A DNA stretch of 64,000 nucleotides from Terricaulis sp. (GCA_024707365.1 JANPZV010000008.1:62001-126000); one strand, 5' to 3'. Positions 1 through 10,418 are shown, counted from the stretch's first letter. Notes: generated by a model not told the origin, from the letters alone. Numbers and translations are program-made.

Positions 1-807
1 CATGATCGCAAACTGCACCCAGAGCTTGAGCGCATGCTCGGCTTCAATAAGCGGGGAGGAGTCGTCGGCCCGGCGCATCGGCACGGCAAGCGCGGTGAGC
101 ACGCCGGCAATGGTGGCGTGCACGCCCGAGACCAGCATGAAGCCCCACAGCACGACGCCCAGCAGCCAGAACGGCCACAGCTTGCGCACCCCGGCGCGGT
201 TGAGCAGCAGCATGGCCACGAATGTCGCCGCCGCCCCGCCCAGCGCCCAGCCGACAAGATGCGTGGAATAGAAAAGGGCGATCACCACGATCGCGCCCAG
301 GTCGTCGATAATCGCCAGCGCCAGCAGGAACAGGCGCAAGCCGCTGGGCACGCGCGGCCCGAGCAGGGAAATCACGCCAATGGCGAAGGCGATGTCGGTG
401 GCGGCGGGAATCGCCCAGCCGCGCACGAAGGCCGAATCACCCCCGGCGACCAGCAGATAGATCAGCGCCGGCGCCGCCATGCCGCCAAGCGCCCCCGCCA
501 GCGGCAGCCCGGCCTCGCGCGGATTTTTGAACGGGCCCTCGACCGTCTCGCGTTTGAGTTCCAACCCCACATAGAGGAAGAAGATCACCATCAAGCCGTC
601 ATTGATGATCAGGTGCAGCGTCACCGGATGCGCGCCGGCCCCAACGCCGACGCTAAACCCGGCGATCTGATCCTCCAGCAGATGGTGGATCGCATCGCCG
701 AAGTTGCTGTTCAGCAAGAGAAAAGACAGAACCGTCGCGGCGATCAGGAAAAAGCCGGGCGTCGTATCGCGTTCCCACCAGCGTGGCGCTGTGCTGCCGT
801 CAGTCAT
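1..807 (-). CDS. nhaA: Na+/H+ antiporter NhaA, 5' part only
   Basis: This is the first 269 codons of a sodium/proton antiporter; the gene runs off the left edge, so about the last third is missing. NhaA is an inner-membrane protein that expels Na+ in exchange for protons. The family block ATDIAFAIGVISLLG followed by LAIIDDLGAIVVIALFYS is visible and includes the paired aspartates that bind the transported ion. Several long hydrophobic segments flank it. The ATG at 805-807 gives an N-terminus MTDGSTAPRWWERDTTPGFF, with a weak purine stretch upstream. It is divergent from the TonB receptor at 1051, with 243 bases between them in which I see no further gene. Confidence 0.93.
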   Translation of the reverse strand, partial: MTDGSTAPRWWERDTTPGFFLIAATVLSFLLLNSNFGDAIHHLLEDQIAGFSVGVGAGAHPVTLHLIINDGLMVIFFLYVGLELKRETVEGPFKNPREAGLPLAGALGGMAAPALIYLLVAGGDSAFVRGWAIPAATDIAFAIGVISLLGPRVPSGLRLFLLALAIIDDLGAIVVIALFYSTHLVGWALGGAAATFVAMLLLNRAGVRKLWPFWLLGVVLWGFMLVSGVHATIAGVLTALAVPMRRADDSSPLIEAEHALKLWVQFAIM

Positions 808-1050
808 GAATTGCCCGTCCAATTTTCGCGCGGCGCCCTAGCGGCGCGGGCCCAAGGTTCAAACGCGCCAAAATAACAGGAAATTTAACGCGACGGACGG
901 TCGCGTAGCGCCGGCGCCACGCTTCCCAGCTTCGTGCTGCAGCGCAACAAATGTGTCGCAAAAATTTCGACTGTCTGTAAAGAGGGCGCGTTACTTGCCC
1001 GCCAGCGCGACGGAGCGCTTGGTGCGCAAGGGTCGCACGGGGGTTTTCCA

Positions 1051-3462
1051 ATGAGAATGAAGCATTTCCTGTCAGGCGTCGCCGTGGCGGCGGTTTCGAT
1101 GTCGATTGGCGGCACGGCCTTCGCCCAATCGACCGCCTCGCAGCTTGAAGAAGAAGAGATCATCGTCACCGGCGCGCGCCGCGATATTTCGGCGCCATCG
1201 TGAACGAGCAGGCGCCGCGCGCACGCGCCACCATCACCGACGAGCTGATCAATCGCCAAACGGCGGGCCAGACGATCCTGCAAACGATCAACCTGATCCC
1301 GGGCGTCAACTTCACCAACAACGACGCCTACGGTTCTTCGGGCGGCAACATTACGATGCGCGGCTTCGACGGCAACCGCGTCTCGCTGACGTTTGACGGC
1401 ATCCCGCTGAACGACACCGGCAACTACGCGATCTATTCCAACCAGATGCTCGATCCCGAGCTGATCTCGCGCGCCAACGTCAACATGGGCGCCACCGAAT
1501 CCGACAGCCCGACCGCGTCGGCCACAGGCGGCACGATCAACTACGTCACCTACGTGCCGAGCATCGATCCGGGCCTCTTGGTCCAGCCCTCCGTCGGCAC
1601 CGACAATTACATGCGCCTGTTTGGCCGCGTGGATTCGGGCGAGATCGGCCCGCTGGGCACGCGCTTTTACCTCGCTGGCTCGCAGCAGATCTATGACCAG
1701 TTCATGGGCCCCGGCGAGATGAAGAAGTGGCAGATCAACGCCCGCGCCTATCAGCCGATCGGCAGCAACGGCGATTTCATCAGCCTCTCGATGCACTACA
1801 ACGAGAACCGCAACCACTTCTATCGCAACTTCAACCTGGCCACGTTCAATTCGGGCAATTGGTTGGTCAATGACGCGACCTGCGATCTGCGCAGCGCCGG
1901 TTCGGGCTTTGAGCCCACCGCCGGCACCGTGCAAAACGAAAACGGCCGTTGCAGCAATTACTACAACATCCGCATCAACCCCTCGAACACCGGCAACATT
2001 CGCGGCCAATCGCGCTTCAGCCTCGGCGAGAGCGTGACGCTGACGGTTGATCCTTCGTTCCAATTCGTGCGCGCCAATGGCGGCGGCACCGAAGCGGTGT
2101 TTGAGAACGACATCCGCCTGCGCGGCGCCTCAGCTTCGGCCGGCGTTGACCTCAACGGCGACGGCGACGTGCTTGATCGCGTGATGCTCTACTCGCCCTC
2201 CAACACCAACACGTATCGCTACGGCGTGCTGAGCTCGGTGATCTGGGACATCAACGCCAACCACCGCCTGCGCGTTGGCTACACCTGGGATGAAGGCCAG
2301 CACCAGCAGACGGGCGAGTATTCGCGCCTCGACCAGTACGGCAATCCCGACAGCGTGTTCGGCGGCCGCAGCGGTTTCGGCACGGGCATCAACACCGCCG
2401 AAGGTCTGCTTTTCCAAAAGCGTAACCGTAACTCGGTGGCGAGCCTCTCGCAGTTCAACGCTGAATATCGCGGCGATTTCCTCGATGACGCCCCTCACGG
2501 TGATCGTCGGCGTGCGCGCCCCGGAATTCACCCGCGAGCTGGATCAGATGTGCTATTCTTCCAAGGGCAGCACGTCCTCCACGCAATTCTGCACCACGGC
2601 GACGGGAACGCCTTCGCCCGTGTCGCCGGGCTTCGTCCGCTTTGGCGCTTCGACCACCGATTACGCGCCGACCTTCCAGGCTGAAGTCAGCTATGACGAC
2701 ATCCTGCCGAACGTGGGCGTGACCTATCGCTTCCTGGGCAATCACCAAGTGTTCGCCAGCTACGCTGAAGGCCTCTCGGCCCCGCGCACGGACGACCTCT
2801 ACGGCGGCATCCTGGTGTCGCAACTGAGCACTGTCGTGCCGGAAACCACGGTGTCCTACGATATCGGCTATCGCTACCAGGCGTCGAACGTGATCATCAC
2901 GGCGGGCCTCTGGCTCACCGAGTTTGAAAACCGCATCATCCGCTCGCAAGATCCGGATGATCCGACTGTCTCCTACGCCCGCAACGTGGGCGCGGTTGAT
3001 CTCTGGGGCGCCGATTTCCAAGCTGGCGTGAACATCACCCCGGACTTCTCGCTGTTCGGCTCGATCGGCTACGTGCAGTCCGAGCTGCAGGACAACCTGC
3101 CGGGGCAAACCCAAGGCCGCGGCAACGCGCTGGTGGATACCCCCGAATGGGCCGTTGGCCTGCGCGGCGAGTACACGATCGGCCCGGTCACCGCTGGCCT
3201 GCAAGCCAAGTGGACCGATGATCGCTTCTCGAACGACTTCAACACCGAAGTCGCGCCGGGCTTCACCACCGTCAACGCTGACCTGCGTTGGGATATCGGC
3301 GAAGGTTGGAACAACAAGAACACCTACATCCAGCTCAACGTGATCAACCTGCTGGATGAAGAATACATCTCCACCATCAGCTCCGGCACAAACGGCGGCA
3401 CGGGCTTCTTCGGCGTTGGCGCGCCGCGGACCTTCATGCTGACGCTCCGCACCGAGTTCTAA
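1051..3462 (+). CDS. TonB-dependent outer-membrane receptor (two frameshifts)
   Basis: An outer-membrane beta-barrel receptor for TonB-energised uptake; the ligand cannot be told from sequence. It begins with a signal peptide (MRMKHFLSGVAVAAVSMSIG, cut after AFAQ), then a plug-domain start EEEEIIVTGARRDISAP, a plug with LTFDGIPLND, and ends in the barrel signature TFMLTLRTEF with terminal Phe. Reading is broken twice. Near 1196 the frame changes between SAP and NEQAPRARATITDEL. Near 2490 a C run (4 seen, 5 needed) separates FLDDAP from LTVIVGVRAPEF. Corrected length is about 803 residues, normal for the family. I think the breaks are sequencing indels, but a true pseudogene is possible because receptors are dispensable. 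A strong terminator follows. Confidence 0.85.
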
Positions 3463-3486
3463 GCAAACGCTTCCTCCCCGAAGCAT

Positions 3487-3525
3487 GGGGCGGCCCGCAA
3501 GGGCCGCCCCTATTTTTTGTTTTTG
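3487..3525 (+). terminator. Rho-independent terminator after the TonB receptor
   Basis: A perfect 10-bp GC stem (GGGGCGGCCC / GGGCCGCCCC) with a four-base GCAA loop is followed by TATTTTTTGTTTTT. It lies 24 bases after the receptor stop codon and reads on the plus strand. Confidence 0.9.
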
Positions 3526-3599
3526 GGGACGCCGTTTTATCTCTTGCCGCTAGCGCAGATCCGTGGATCCATTTCGCTCAGTGGCGACGGAGGCGTGTG

Positions 3600-3818
3600 A
3601 TGGCCAAATTCAGCGTTCTGTGCAGGGTCGATGCCTTTATCGACTATGTTGCCGATGTCGAGGCAAGCAACGGAGCCGAGGCTGCTGCTCTTGCAGCTGA
3701 AAATCCAGATCGGATACATTGGCGCCGCCGGGGCGAGGCCGAGTTCGATGCACGAACATTCTTCACACTCGACGCACTAGGTAGAGAGATACCCGAGAGC
3801 CAACGCGGGGATTTCTAA
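3600..3818 (+). CDS. Small hypothetical protein paired with the DpnI-like gene
   Basis: A 72-residue soluble protein starting MAKFSVLCRVDAFIDYVADV. It has no membrane segment and I do not recognise a family. The ATG at 3600 is preferred over the GTG at 3597 because GGAGG lies six bases upstream. The stop codon is three bases before the DpnI-like start at 3822, so the two are almost certainly co-transcribed. Both have lower GC and less biased codons than neighbours, which suggests joint acquisition. It could be a partner, regulator or modulator of the nuclease; the sequence does not decide between these. Confidence 0.7.
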   Translation: MAKFSVLCRVDAFIDYVADVEASNGAEAAALAAENPDRIHWRRRGEAEFDARTFFTLDALGREIPESQRGDF

Positions 3819-3821
3819 GGC

Positions 3822-4592
3822 GTGCGATTTGAGTTCGACGAGGATCGGGCCGAATATGAAAGCCAGCAGCAACGCGTGCGGGCTTGGTCCGAATTTTGGG
3901 TTGCGGAGCACATGTATTGCCCCGCCTGTGGCAGCGCATCGTTGTCTAAGCACAGGAATAACCGTCCAGCGGCTGATTTCTACTGCGCTGCATGCGCGGA
4001 GGAGTTTGAACTAAAAGCCAAGAACGGTCGCTTCGGGGCGCGCATCGTGAACGGCGCGTATGCGACGCTGCTGGAAAGGCTGGCCGCCGACGATAATCCG
4101 AGCCTTATGCTTCTCGGATACAATCTCAGTCGTCTCGCGGTGGAAAGGGTAATTGTCGTTCCGCGATATTTCTTCACGCCAGCCATTGTCGAGGCGCGCC
4201 CGCCGCTCCGTCCTCCGGCGAGGCGCGCGGGTTGGGCCGGCTGCAACATTCTTCTTGCCGAGATTCCCGCATATGGCAGGATTGACGTGGTAATTGACGG
4301 TGCTGCTGTTCCGCGAGACACGGTGCTTGAGAGGTGGCGAAGAACGGCATTCCTGCGAGATGAGAAAATGCCGTCCAGAGGTTGGCTGATTGAAGTTCTA
4401 AGGTGCGTTGAGAAGATCAACCAATCTGAATTCTCGCTCTCAGACGTGTACGCCTTTGAGGGCGAGCTGCAGGCTGTGTTTCCCGACAACAACAATGTTC
4501 GTCCCAAAATACGTCAGCAACTTCAGCGGCTTCGAGATAGCGGGGTCCTTGAGTTTCTTGGCGATGGCTCATACCGCCTGATTGAAAAATAA
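3822..4592 (+). CDS. DpnI-like methyl-directed restriction endonuclease
   Basis: A close relative of DpnI, which cuts GATC sites carrying N6-methyladenine. Length is 256 residues, against 254 for DpnI. The N-terminal part is a PD-(D/E)XK nuclease with a zinc ribbon: Cys33 and Cys36 in YCPACG, and Cys55 and Cys58 in FYCAAC. Catalytic residues match those of DpnI: Asp52 in AADFYC, and Glu63 and Lys65 in EFELKAK. NNRPAADFYC, NGAYATLLERL and RRAGWAGCNI are all strongly DpnI-like. The last about 70 residues (RGWLIEVLRCVEKIN onwards) form the winged-helix domain that also reads methylated DNA. Start is GTG, three bases after the preceding small gene. No Dam-type methylase is adjacent, as expected for a methyl-dependent enzyme. 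Confidence 0.92.
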   Translation: MRFEFDEDRAEYESQQQRVRAWSEFWVAEHMYCPACGSASLSKHRNNRPAADFYCAACAEEFELKAKNGRFGARIVNGAYATLLERLAADDNPSLMLLGYNLSRLAVERVIVVPRYFFTPAIVEARPPLRPPARRAGWAGCNILLAEIPAYGRIDVVIDGAAVPRDTVLERWRRTAFLRDEKMPSRGWLIEVLRCVEKINQSEFSLSDVYAFEGELQAVFPDNNNVRPKIRQQLQRLRDSGVLEFLGDGSYRLIEK

Positions 4593-4598
4593 ACAAAA

Positions 4599-4622
4599 AC
4601 GGCGGCGCTTGCGCGCCGCCGT
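4599..4622. terminator. Bidirectional terminator between dpnI-like gene and groEL
   Basis: A hairpin with arms ACGGCGGCGC and GCGCCGCCGT lies between two converging genes. It has A residues on the left and T residues on the right, so it can stop transcription from both sides. Confidence 0.8.
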
Positions 4623-4648
4623 TTCCATTTTCGCGTTGTGCGTTGGAC

Positions 4649-6416
<1,768 letters not shown>

Positions 6417-6424
6417 CGCCGCCG

Positions 6425-6745
6425 TCAGGCGGCGTCCTTCTTCTTCGACTTCTTCTCTTCGATGACGCCGAGGATGTCGCTCTCCTTCATGATGAGGAGA
6501 TCTTCGCCATCAACCTTCACTTCCGTGCCCGACCATTTGCCGAACAGGATGCGGTCGCCGGTTTGGACGTCCGGCTTGATGTACTCGCCGTCTTCGTCGC
6601 GGGCGCCGGGGCCGACGGCGATCACTTCGCCTTCTTGCGGCTTTTCTTGCGCCGTCTCGGGGATGATGATCCCGCCGCGGGTCTTTTCTTCTTCCTTCAC
6701 GCGGCGGACAAGCACGCGATCATGCAGGGGACGGAAACTGGCCAT
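6425..6745 (-). CDS. groES: Co-chaperonin GroES (10 kDa)
   Basis: The heptameric lid of the GroEL chamber. From the ATG at 6745 it is 106 residues, starting [16 protein letters not shown], slightly longer than most because of the lysine-rich tail [11 protein letters not shown]. The mobile loop ([20 protein letters not shown]) that docks on GroEL is present. A further upstream start (6772) is possible but would add nine unlikely residues; GGGAGTAAGGGC before 6745 supports the shorter form. It is first in the groESL operon, with CIRCE about 50 bases upstream. Confidence 0.98.
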   Translation of the reverse strand: MASFRPLHDRVLVRRVKEEEKTRGGIIIPETAQEKPQEGEVIAVGPGARDEDGEYIKPDVQTGDRILFGKWSGTEVKVDGEDLLIMKESDILGVIEEKKSKKKDAA

Positions 6746-6792
6746 GCCCTTACTCCCTTGTTTTGCTAACAAAATTCACCAACCGGCGGGTG

Positions 6793-6819
6793 TTGGCACT
6801 CACCCGAGCCGGCTGCTAA
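6793..6819. promoter_or_regulatory. CIRCE operator (HrcA site) of groESL
   Basis: TTGGCACTC, nine bases, then GGCTGCTAA. This matches the CIRCE consensus TTAGCACTC-N9-GAGTGCTAA at 8 of 9 and 7 of 9 positions, with exact spacing. It lies between the likely promoter and groES, where HrcA represses. hrcA itself is not in the window. Confidence 0.85.
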
Positions 6820-6826
6820 CGAGGCG

Positions 6827-6855
6827 GAGATAAGGGTAGGCCGCCGGGGCGTCAA
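6827..6855 (-). promoter_or_regulatory. Candidate groESL promoter
   Basis: On the minus strand TTGACG (6855-6850) is followed, after exactly 17 bases, by TATCTC (6832-6827). The transcript would start next to the CIRCE element, the usual geometry. The -35 box is good and the -10 box is weak. Confidence 0.5.
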
Positions 6856-6987
6856 CCGGCCCGGCGGGGGCTGGACGCATATTTTAGAGTTACCGCCCGA
6901 GCGGCGCGGCGATTTGCGCCGGCGCTTGACACAAGCTGGGCAAGAAGCTGCGAAACAAAGGGCTAGGCGGCGGCGGAGGAGCGGTGA

Positions 6988-7599
6988 ATGGCGGGGCGAA
7001 TTCTGGCGGCGGCACTTTTCCTGGCGGGCGCGGCAAGCCCCGCTTTCGCGCAAGAGGGGAGCCTTTTCATCACCCCCTGGGGTGAGCCGATCCGCACCGA
7101 GGACGGAACCCCTGCGGTGCAGGCATGGTTTGCCGCCGCCGACACCGATCAGGACGGCCAATTGACGCTGGAGGATTTCCTCACCCGCGCCGAAGCCCTC
7201 CACGCCATTCTCGACCGGAGCGGCGATGGCATCGTCACCTCTTTGGAATCGCAGATGTTTTATCAGTCGACTGCGCCGGAGATTTACGCCCGCCCGCCGG
7301 CGGAGCGGCCCATTGTGCGCCGTCCGAGCGATCCGGGCCGGCTCACCGACCCCAACCGTGAGCGGCGCTCCGCCCCCGCTGAGCCGTTGCGCGGGGCCGC
7401 GCGTTTTGGCCTTACGGCGGAGATCGAGCCGGTGATGTCCTGCGATGCGGATATGAGCCGCTGGGTGACGCGCGATGAGTTTGCGGCGTGCGTGACCCGC
7501 CGTTTCCGCCTGCTCGACGCCAACAATGATGGCGCGTTCACGCTGTCTGAATCGCCGCGCGCGGCGGTGTTGCTGGGCGAGGCGGAAGAAGAGCGCTGA
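6988..7599 (+). CDS. Secreted EF-hand protein
   Basis: A 203-residue exported protein. The signal peptide is MAGRILAAALFLAGAASPAF, cut after AFAQ. Three calcium-binding loops can be read: DTDQDGQLTLEDF (about residue 51), DRSGDGIVTSLE (about 76) and DANNDGAFTLSE (about 177). The middle is proline/arginine-rich and probably unstructured. Similar small EF-hand proteins are common in alphaproteobacterial periplasms; the role is unknown. GGAG before the ATG supports the start. It is divergent from groES. Confidence 0.85.
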   Translation: MAGRILAAALFLAGAASPAFAQEGSLFITPWGEPIRTEDGTPAVQAWFAAADTDQDGQLTLEDFLTRAEALHAILDRSGDGIVTSLESQMFYQSTAPEIYARPPAERPIVRRPSDPGRLTDPNRERRSAPAEPLRGAARFGLTAEIEPVMSCDADMSRWVTRDEFAACVTRRFRLLDANNDGAFTLSESPRAAVLLGEAEEER

Positions 7600-7634
7600 T
7601 GGCGCCGAACGCGCCCCTGGCGCGTTAAGCTGGC

Positions 7635-7751
7635 ATGAGCCATCCGCCCCAGCCCGAACCCGATACGCCAGAGCCCGAACCGATCTCGCCGATCGAGCCG
7701 GTTGATCCGCCGATCGAAGAACCCAAGCGCCCGCCGCCGATGAGGGCTTAA
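7635..7751 (+). CDS. Small proline/glutamate-rich ORF
   Basis: A 38-codon ORF, MSHPPQPEPDTPEPEPISPI onwards, made almost only of Pro, Glu, Asp and Ile. It follows the EF-hand gene by 35 bases on the same strand and ends before a terminator-like hairpin. The acidic proline repeats look like selected protein composition, but no ribosome-binding site is clear. It may be a small disordered protein or chance. Confidence 0.4.
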   Translation: MSHPPQPEPDTPEPEPISPIEPVDPPIEEPKRPPPMRA

Positions 7752-7784
7752 AGCAGGGGCGCATTTAAGCCCGACGCTTTGGCC

Positions 7785-7822
7785 CAAAATGCAAAACGGG
7801 GCCGCGCCGCGCGCAGCCCCGT
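7785..7822 (-). terminator. Terminator of the RcnB-like gene
   Basis: On the minus strand ACGGGGC and GCCCCGT form a 7-bp stem around a 13-base loop, followed by TTTTGCATTTT. It lies 20 bases after the stop codon. Confidence 0.7.
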
Positions 7823-7842
7823 CCGCATCCCTCTTGCGCGCG

Positions 7843-8928
7843 TCAGTAATACATCAGCGCGTCAAGAATAACGCCGGTGGCGACGACAACGAGCAGGACG
7901 TCGCGATCCACCATCACATAACGGCAGCCATACGGCGCGGGCGGCAGCCGATAATAGAGATCATACGGCACCGGCTCCCAATAGAGGTGGTGCGGCAGCG
8001 CATAGCCGACGCTCCAAATCCGATAGGGGCGGCGCCAGCCGTCATAGCCCCACCAATGGTAATTCCAGCCGTAATAATTGTGCACGATGGTGACATAGCC
8101 GCGATCGAAATAATGGCCGTGCCGCACATTGCGCCAATCGGAATAACGCGGGCGCGAGAAATCGCGGTGCGTGTGGCGATAATTGTCGTAGCGGCGATCG
8201 CCGCGGCGGCTGTCGCGATGATTGGATGCAAAATCGCGCCGCCCGTCGCGGTTCCAATCGCCGCGGCCTTGCCCGCGCCGATCATTATCGCCGCGTGCGC
8301 CTTGGCCGCGCCGATCATTCTCCCATCCGCCGCGCTGGCCGCGATCGGCTTGCTGGCCCCGGCCGTCGCCGCCGCGATTCCAGTCGCCGCGCTGGCCGTC
8401 GCCACGCTGGCCGCGATCGGCTTGCTGGCCCCGGCGGTCGTCGCCGCGATTCCAGTCGCCGCGCTGGCCGTCGCCGCGCTGGCCGCGATCGGCTTGCTGG
8501 CCCCGGCCGTCGCCGCCGCGATTCCATTCGCCACGCTGGCCGTCGCCACGCTGGCCGCGATCGGCTTGTCGTGCGGGGTCGCCGCGTCCGCCGAGCAGAT
8601 TGGGATTTTCGCGCGGCGCTGCTTGCGCGCGCGGCGCGCGTTGTGGGGCTGGCGCCTGAGCTTGTTGCGGCTGGCGGCTGCGCCACTCGCCATCGCCGCG
8701 CCGGTTTTCGCGGCGCGGCGCTTCGGCGCGCGGCGCCTGCTGGCGTTGCGGGCGCGCCTCGCCGCCGCGCTGTGAGGGGCCTTGCCATTGGCGATCGCCG
8801 CCGCCGCGCTGGCCGCCGCGGTCTCCGCGCTCTTGCTGGCCGCGGCCTTCGCGCTGGGCGAAGGCGGGTTCAGCCGCCAAGGCCGTCACGCTCAAGGCGG
8901 CCAACGCCGCGATGAGTGCACTTTTCAT
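7843..8928 (-). CDS. RcnB-like protein with long Arg/Gly/Gln repeat region
   Basis: A 361-residue exported protein. The signal peptide (MKSALIAALAALSVTALAAE, cut near AFAQ) is followed by about 230 residues very rich in Arg, Gly, Gln and Asp. That region includes a perfect-period 24-residue repeat with QQADRGQRGDGQRGDWNR. The C-terminus, from about SDWRNVRHGHYFDRGYV, is aromatic and resembles the RcnB/YohN domain. It ends in a hydrophobic stretch VLLVVVATGVILDALMYY. E. coli RcnB is a periplasmic factor in nickel/cobalt balance; such fusions with a low-complexity arm are frequent in alphaproteobacteria, but function here is not shown. The predicted charge of the repeat suggests binding to nucleic acid or cell-wall polymers. 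Confidence 0.7.
   Translation of the reverse strand: MKSALIAALAALSVTALAAEPAFAQREGRGQQERGDRGGQRGGGDRQWQGPSQRGGEARPQRQQAPRAEAPRRENRRGDGEWRSRQPQQAQAPAPQRAPRAQAAPRENPNLLGGRGDPARQADRGQRGDGQRGEWNRGGDGRGQQADRGQRGDGQRGDWNRGDDRRGQQADRGQRGDGQRGDWNRGGDGRGQQADRGQRGGWENDRRGQGARGDNDRRGQGRGDWNRDGRRDFASNHRDSRRGDRRYDNYRHTHRDFSRPRYSDWRNVRHGHYFDRGYVTIVHNYYGWNYHWWGYDGWRRPYRIWSVGYALPHHLYWEPVPYDLYYRLPPAPYGCRYVMVDRDVLLVVVATGVILDALMYY
8341..8556 (-). repeat. 72-bp tandem repeat inside the RcnB-like gene
   Basis: The marker GCGATCGGCT recurs at 8341, 8413 and 8485, and in part at 8557: a strict 72-base period, three full copies plus a partial one. Each copy encodes 24 residues. Copies differ at only a few bases, so the array is recent and may vary in number. 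Confidence 0.9.
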
Positions 8929-9037
8929 ATGTTACGCTCCCAAGTGCGCCCGAAGGCACACCCTCGCAGGCTGGAGCTTGGACGCGCCAAGCTGAACCCA
9001 AGCTGAACAGCGCCTGAGCGCGCCGCCCAGCCGCGGT

Positions 9038-9662
9038 TCAGCGCCGGATCCCGTACAGGAAGACATCGACGCATTGGCCGATATGGCGCTTCAATTCGTC
9101 CTCGGCGGGGGTGGGCCCGCCATCAATGATGGCGCGCATATGATAGCGGCTGCGCCAGAGCTCGAGCAGCATGTCGGGATGGCGGGCGCTTTCGTCGGCC
9201 GGGCCGCCACGCGCCCGCAGAAAATCGCTGACGAGCTTGCGCACGTCGCCGGCCCCCGCGCTCAACATCGCGCCGCGCATCTTCGGGAAATTGCATGCCC
9301 TCGCTGACCACCAGCCGATAAAACGCCAGCGTGTCGGGCTTGAGCAGGTTGGAGAGATACCGAACGCCAATGGCGCGGAGCCCGTCCTCAAGCTCCAGGT
9401 GATCGACGCTTTCAGGGGCCATGTCCGCCGTGAAGCGGGCGTGCTGATCGAGCACGAAGGCGTGAAACAGCCCCTCTTTATTGCCGAATTGCTGATAGAG
9501 CGTGGCGAGCGACCCGCCCGCGATGCGCACCACCTCGTTGACCGAAGCCGCGCGATAGCCGCGCCGCAGGAACACCTCCCGCGCCGCCGCAAGGAAAGCC
9601 TCCCGGCGCGCCTGGCCGCGATCCTGCGGCCGCCCTTCCTTATCGTCTTCCTCGTCGGCCAT
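9038..9662 (-). CDS. TetR-family transcriptional regulator (one frameshift)
   Basis: A one-component repressor with an N-terminal helix-turn-helix: REAFLAAAREVFLRRGY, then SVNEVVRIAGGSLATLYQQF and GNKEGLFHAFVL, all typical TetR positions. The C-terminal ligand domain continues in another frame after EGMQFP (near 9295) with LSAGAGDVRKLVSDFLRARG and ends DVFLYGIRR. Corrected length is about 207 residues. The ATG at 9662 follows GGAGGAACC; an upstream ATG at 9707 would add 15 residues. The target is unknown; the neighbour on the same strand is glutathione peroxidase. Confidence 0.85.
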
Positions 9663-9728
9663 GTGTGCGCCGGTTCCTCCCAGGGTTGTGGGAACATAAG
9701 CCGTCACCGCGCATGCGCCAAGGCACTG

Positions 9729-10217
9729 TTAGGCGGCGAGCGCCCGATCGATCGCTTCCAGCACGTCAGGGGAGAGCGGGGTCGATTTGGAGGAGAGGGT
9801 TTCCGCGAGGGCGCCATCCTTGCCGATCAGATATTTATGGAAATTCCAGCGCGGCAGGCCGCTCTCGCCCAGTTCGGCGGCGATCCATTGATAAAACGGA
9901 TGCCGGCGCGCCGCTGCGGTGATCTCGGCCTTGCCGGCCATCGGGAAGGTCACATGGAAGTTCGAATCGCAAAACGCGCGAATCTGCTGCTCGTCGCCCG
10001 GCTCCTGCGCGCCAAAATCGTTCGAGGGCACGCCAATAATGACAAGCCCCTTGCCGGCGCGGGCTTCGTACAGCGCCTCCAGATCGCGGTATTGCGGCGT
10101 CAGCCCGCAGGCGCTGGCCACGTTCACCACCAGCACCACCTTGCCGGCGTAATCGGCGAGGCGGATCTCGCCGGGTTCGTTGAGCTTGGAGAAGCTGAAA
10201 TCGTGGGCGTTTGTCAT
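9729..10217 (-). CDS. Glutathione peroxidase (Cys type)
   Basis: A 162-residue thiol peroxidase that reduces hydroperoxides using glutathione or thioredoxin. The peroxidatic residue is Cys rather than selenocysteine, in NVASACGLTPQY. The second Cys region is RAFCDSNFHVTFPM and the catalytic-tetrad Trp/Asn lies in RWNFHKYLIGKDG. The ATG at 10217 (MTNAHDFSFSKLNEPGEIRL) gives the usual N-terminus. The 77 bases upstream separate it from the ileS leader region on the other strand. Confidence 0.93.
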   Translation of the reverse strand: MTNAHDFSFSKLNEPGEIRLADYAGKVVLVVNVASACGLTPQYRDLEALYEARAGKGLVIIGVPSNDFGAQEPGDEQQIRAFCDSNFHVTFPMAGKAEITAAARRHPFYQWIAAELGESGLPRWNFHKYLIGKDGALAETLSSKSTPLSPDVLEAIDRALAA

Positions 10218-10294
10218 GGGGGCGGATTTAGGCCCGAAGTGCGGCGGCGGCAATCTCGGTGGCGTTCACAGCCGCGCGATGCTAGGAGGCGGCC

Positions 10295-10339
10295 ATGGCG
10301 TGGATTGCGCATCATCCCATAGCGGCCTCCCGAATTTGA
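10295..10339 (+). CDS. Candidate ileS leader peptide with Ile codons
   Basis: A 14-codon [17 protein letters not shown], with a perfect AGGAGG five bases before its ATG. It contains three Ile codons (ATT, ATA, ATT); ATA is very rare in this GC-rich sequence. The last Ile codon lies in the loop of a hairpin that competes with a second, stronger one downstream. The position 80 bases before the ileS start suggests attenuation by isoleucyl-tRNA supply. This is inference from sequence only. Confidence 0.4.
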   Translation: MAWIAHHPIAASRI

Positions 10340-10378
10340 GGCCCGGCCCGCGTGGAGCAAAGCCTCCGCGGGACCGGG
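10324..10378 (+). promoter_or_regulatory. Two competing hairpins before ileS
   Basis: Hairpin 1 pairs GGCCTC (10324-10329) with GAGGCC (10338-10343), spanning the leader stop codon. Hairpin 2 runs from 10342 to 10378 with stems CCCGG/CCGGG, CCCGC/GCGGG and GGAG/CTCC. They share bases 10342-10343, so only one can form fully. No T run follows, so any control may act on translation or through Rho. Confidence 0.4.
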
Positions 10379-10418
10379 GATCTGCTACACAGCCCACTCG
10401 AATGACGGAGACTCTCCC

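Noticed and set aside
885..2063. A 392-codon frame opposite the TonB receptor
   Set aside because: Arg/Ala/Val-rich composition typical of a GC-rich shadow; the plus strand encodes recognisable receptor blocks.
8341..8570. Repeat array considered as CRISPR
   Set aside because: The copies are contiguous without unique spacers and are in frame within a gene.
7789..8775. A 328-codon plus-strand frame with long Ala/Ile/Leu runs that looks like membrane helices
   Set aside because: It is antisense to the RcnB-like gene; the hydrophobic periodicity is produced by the 72-base repeat read in reverse.
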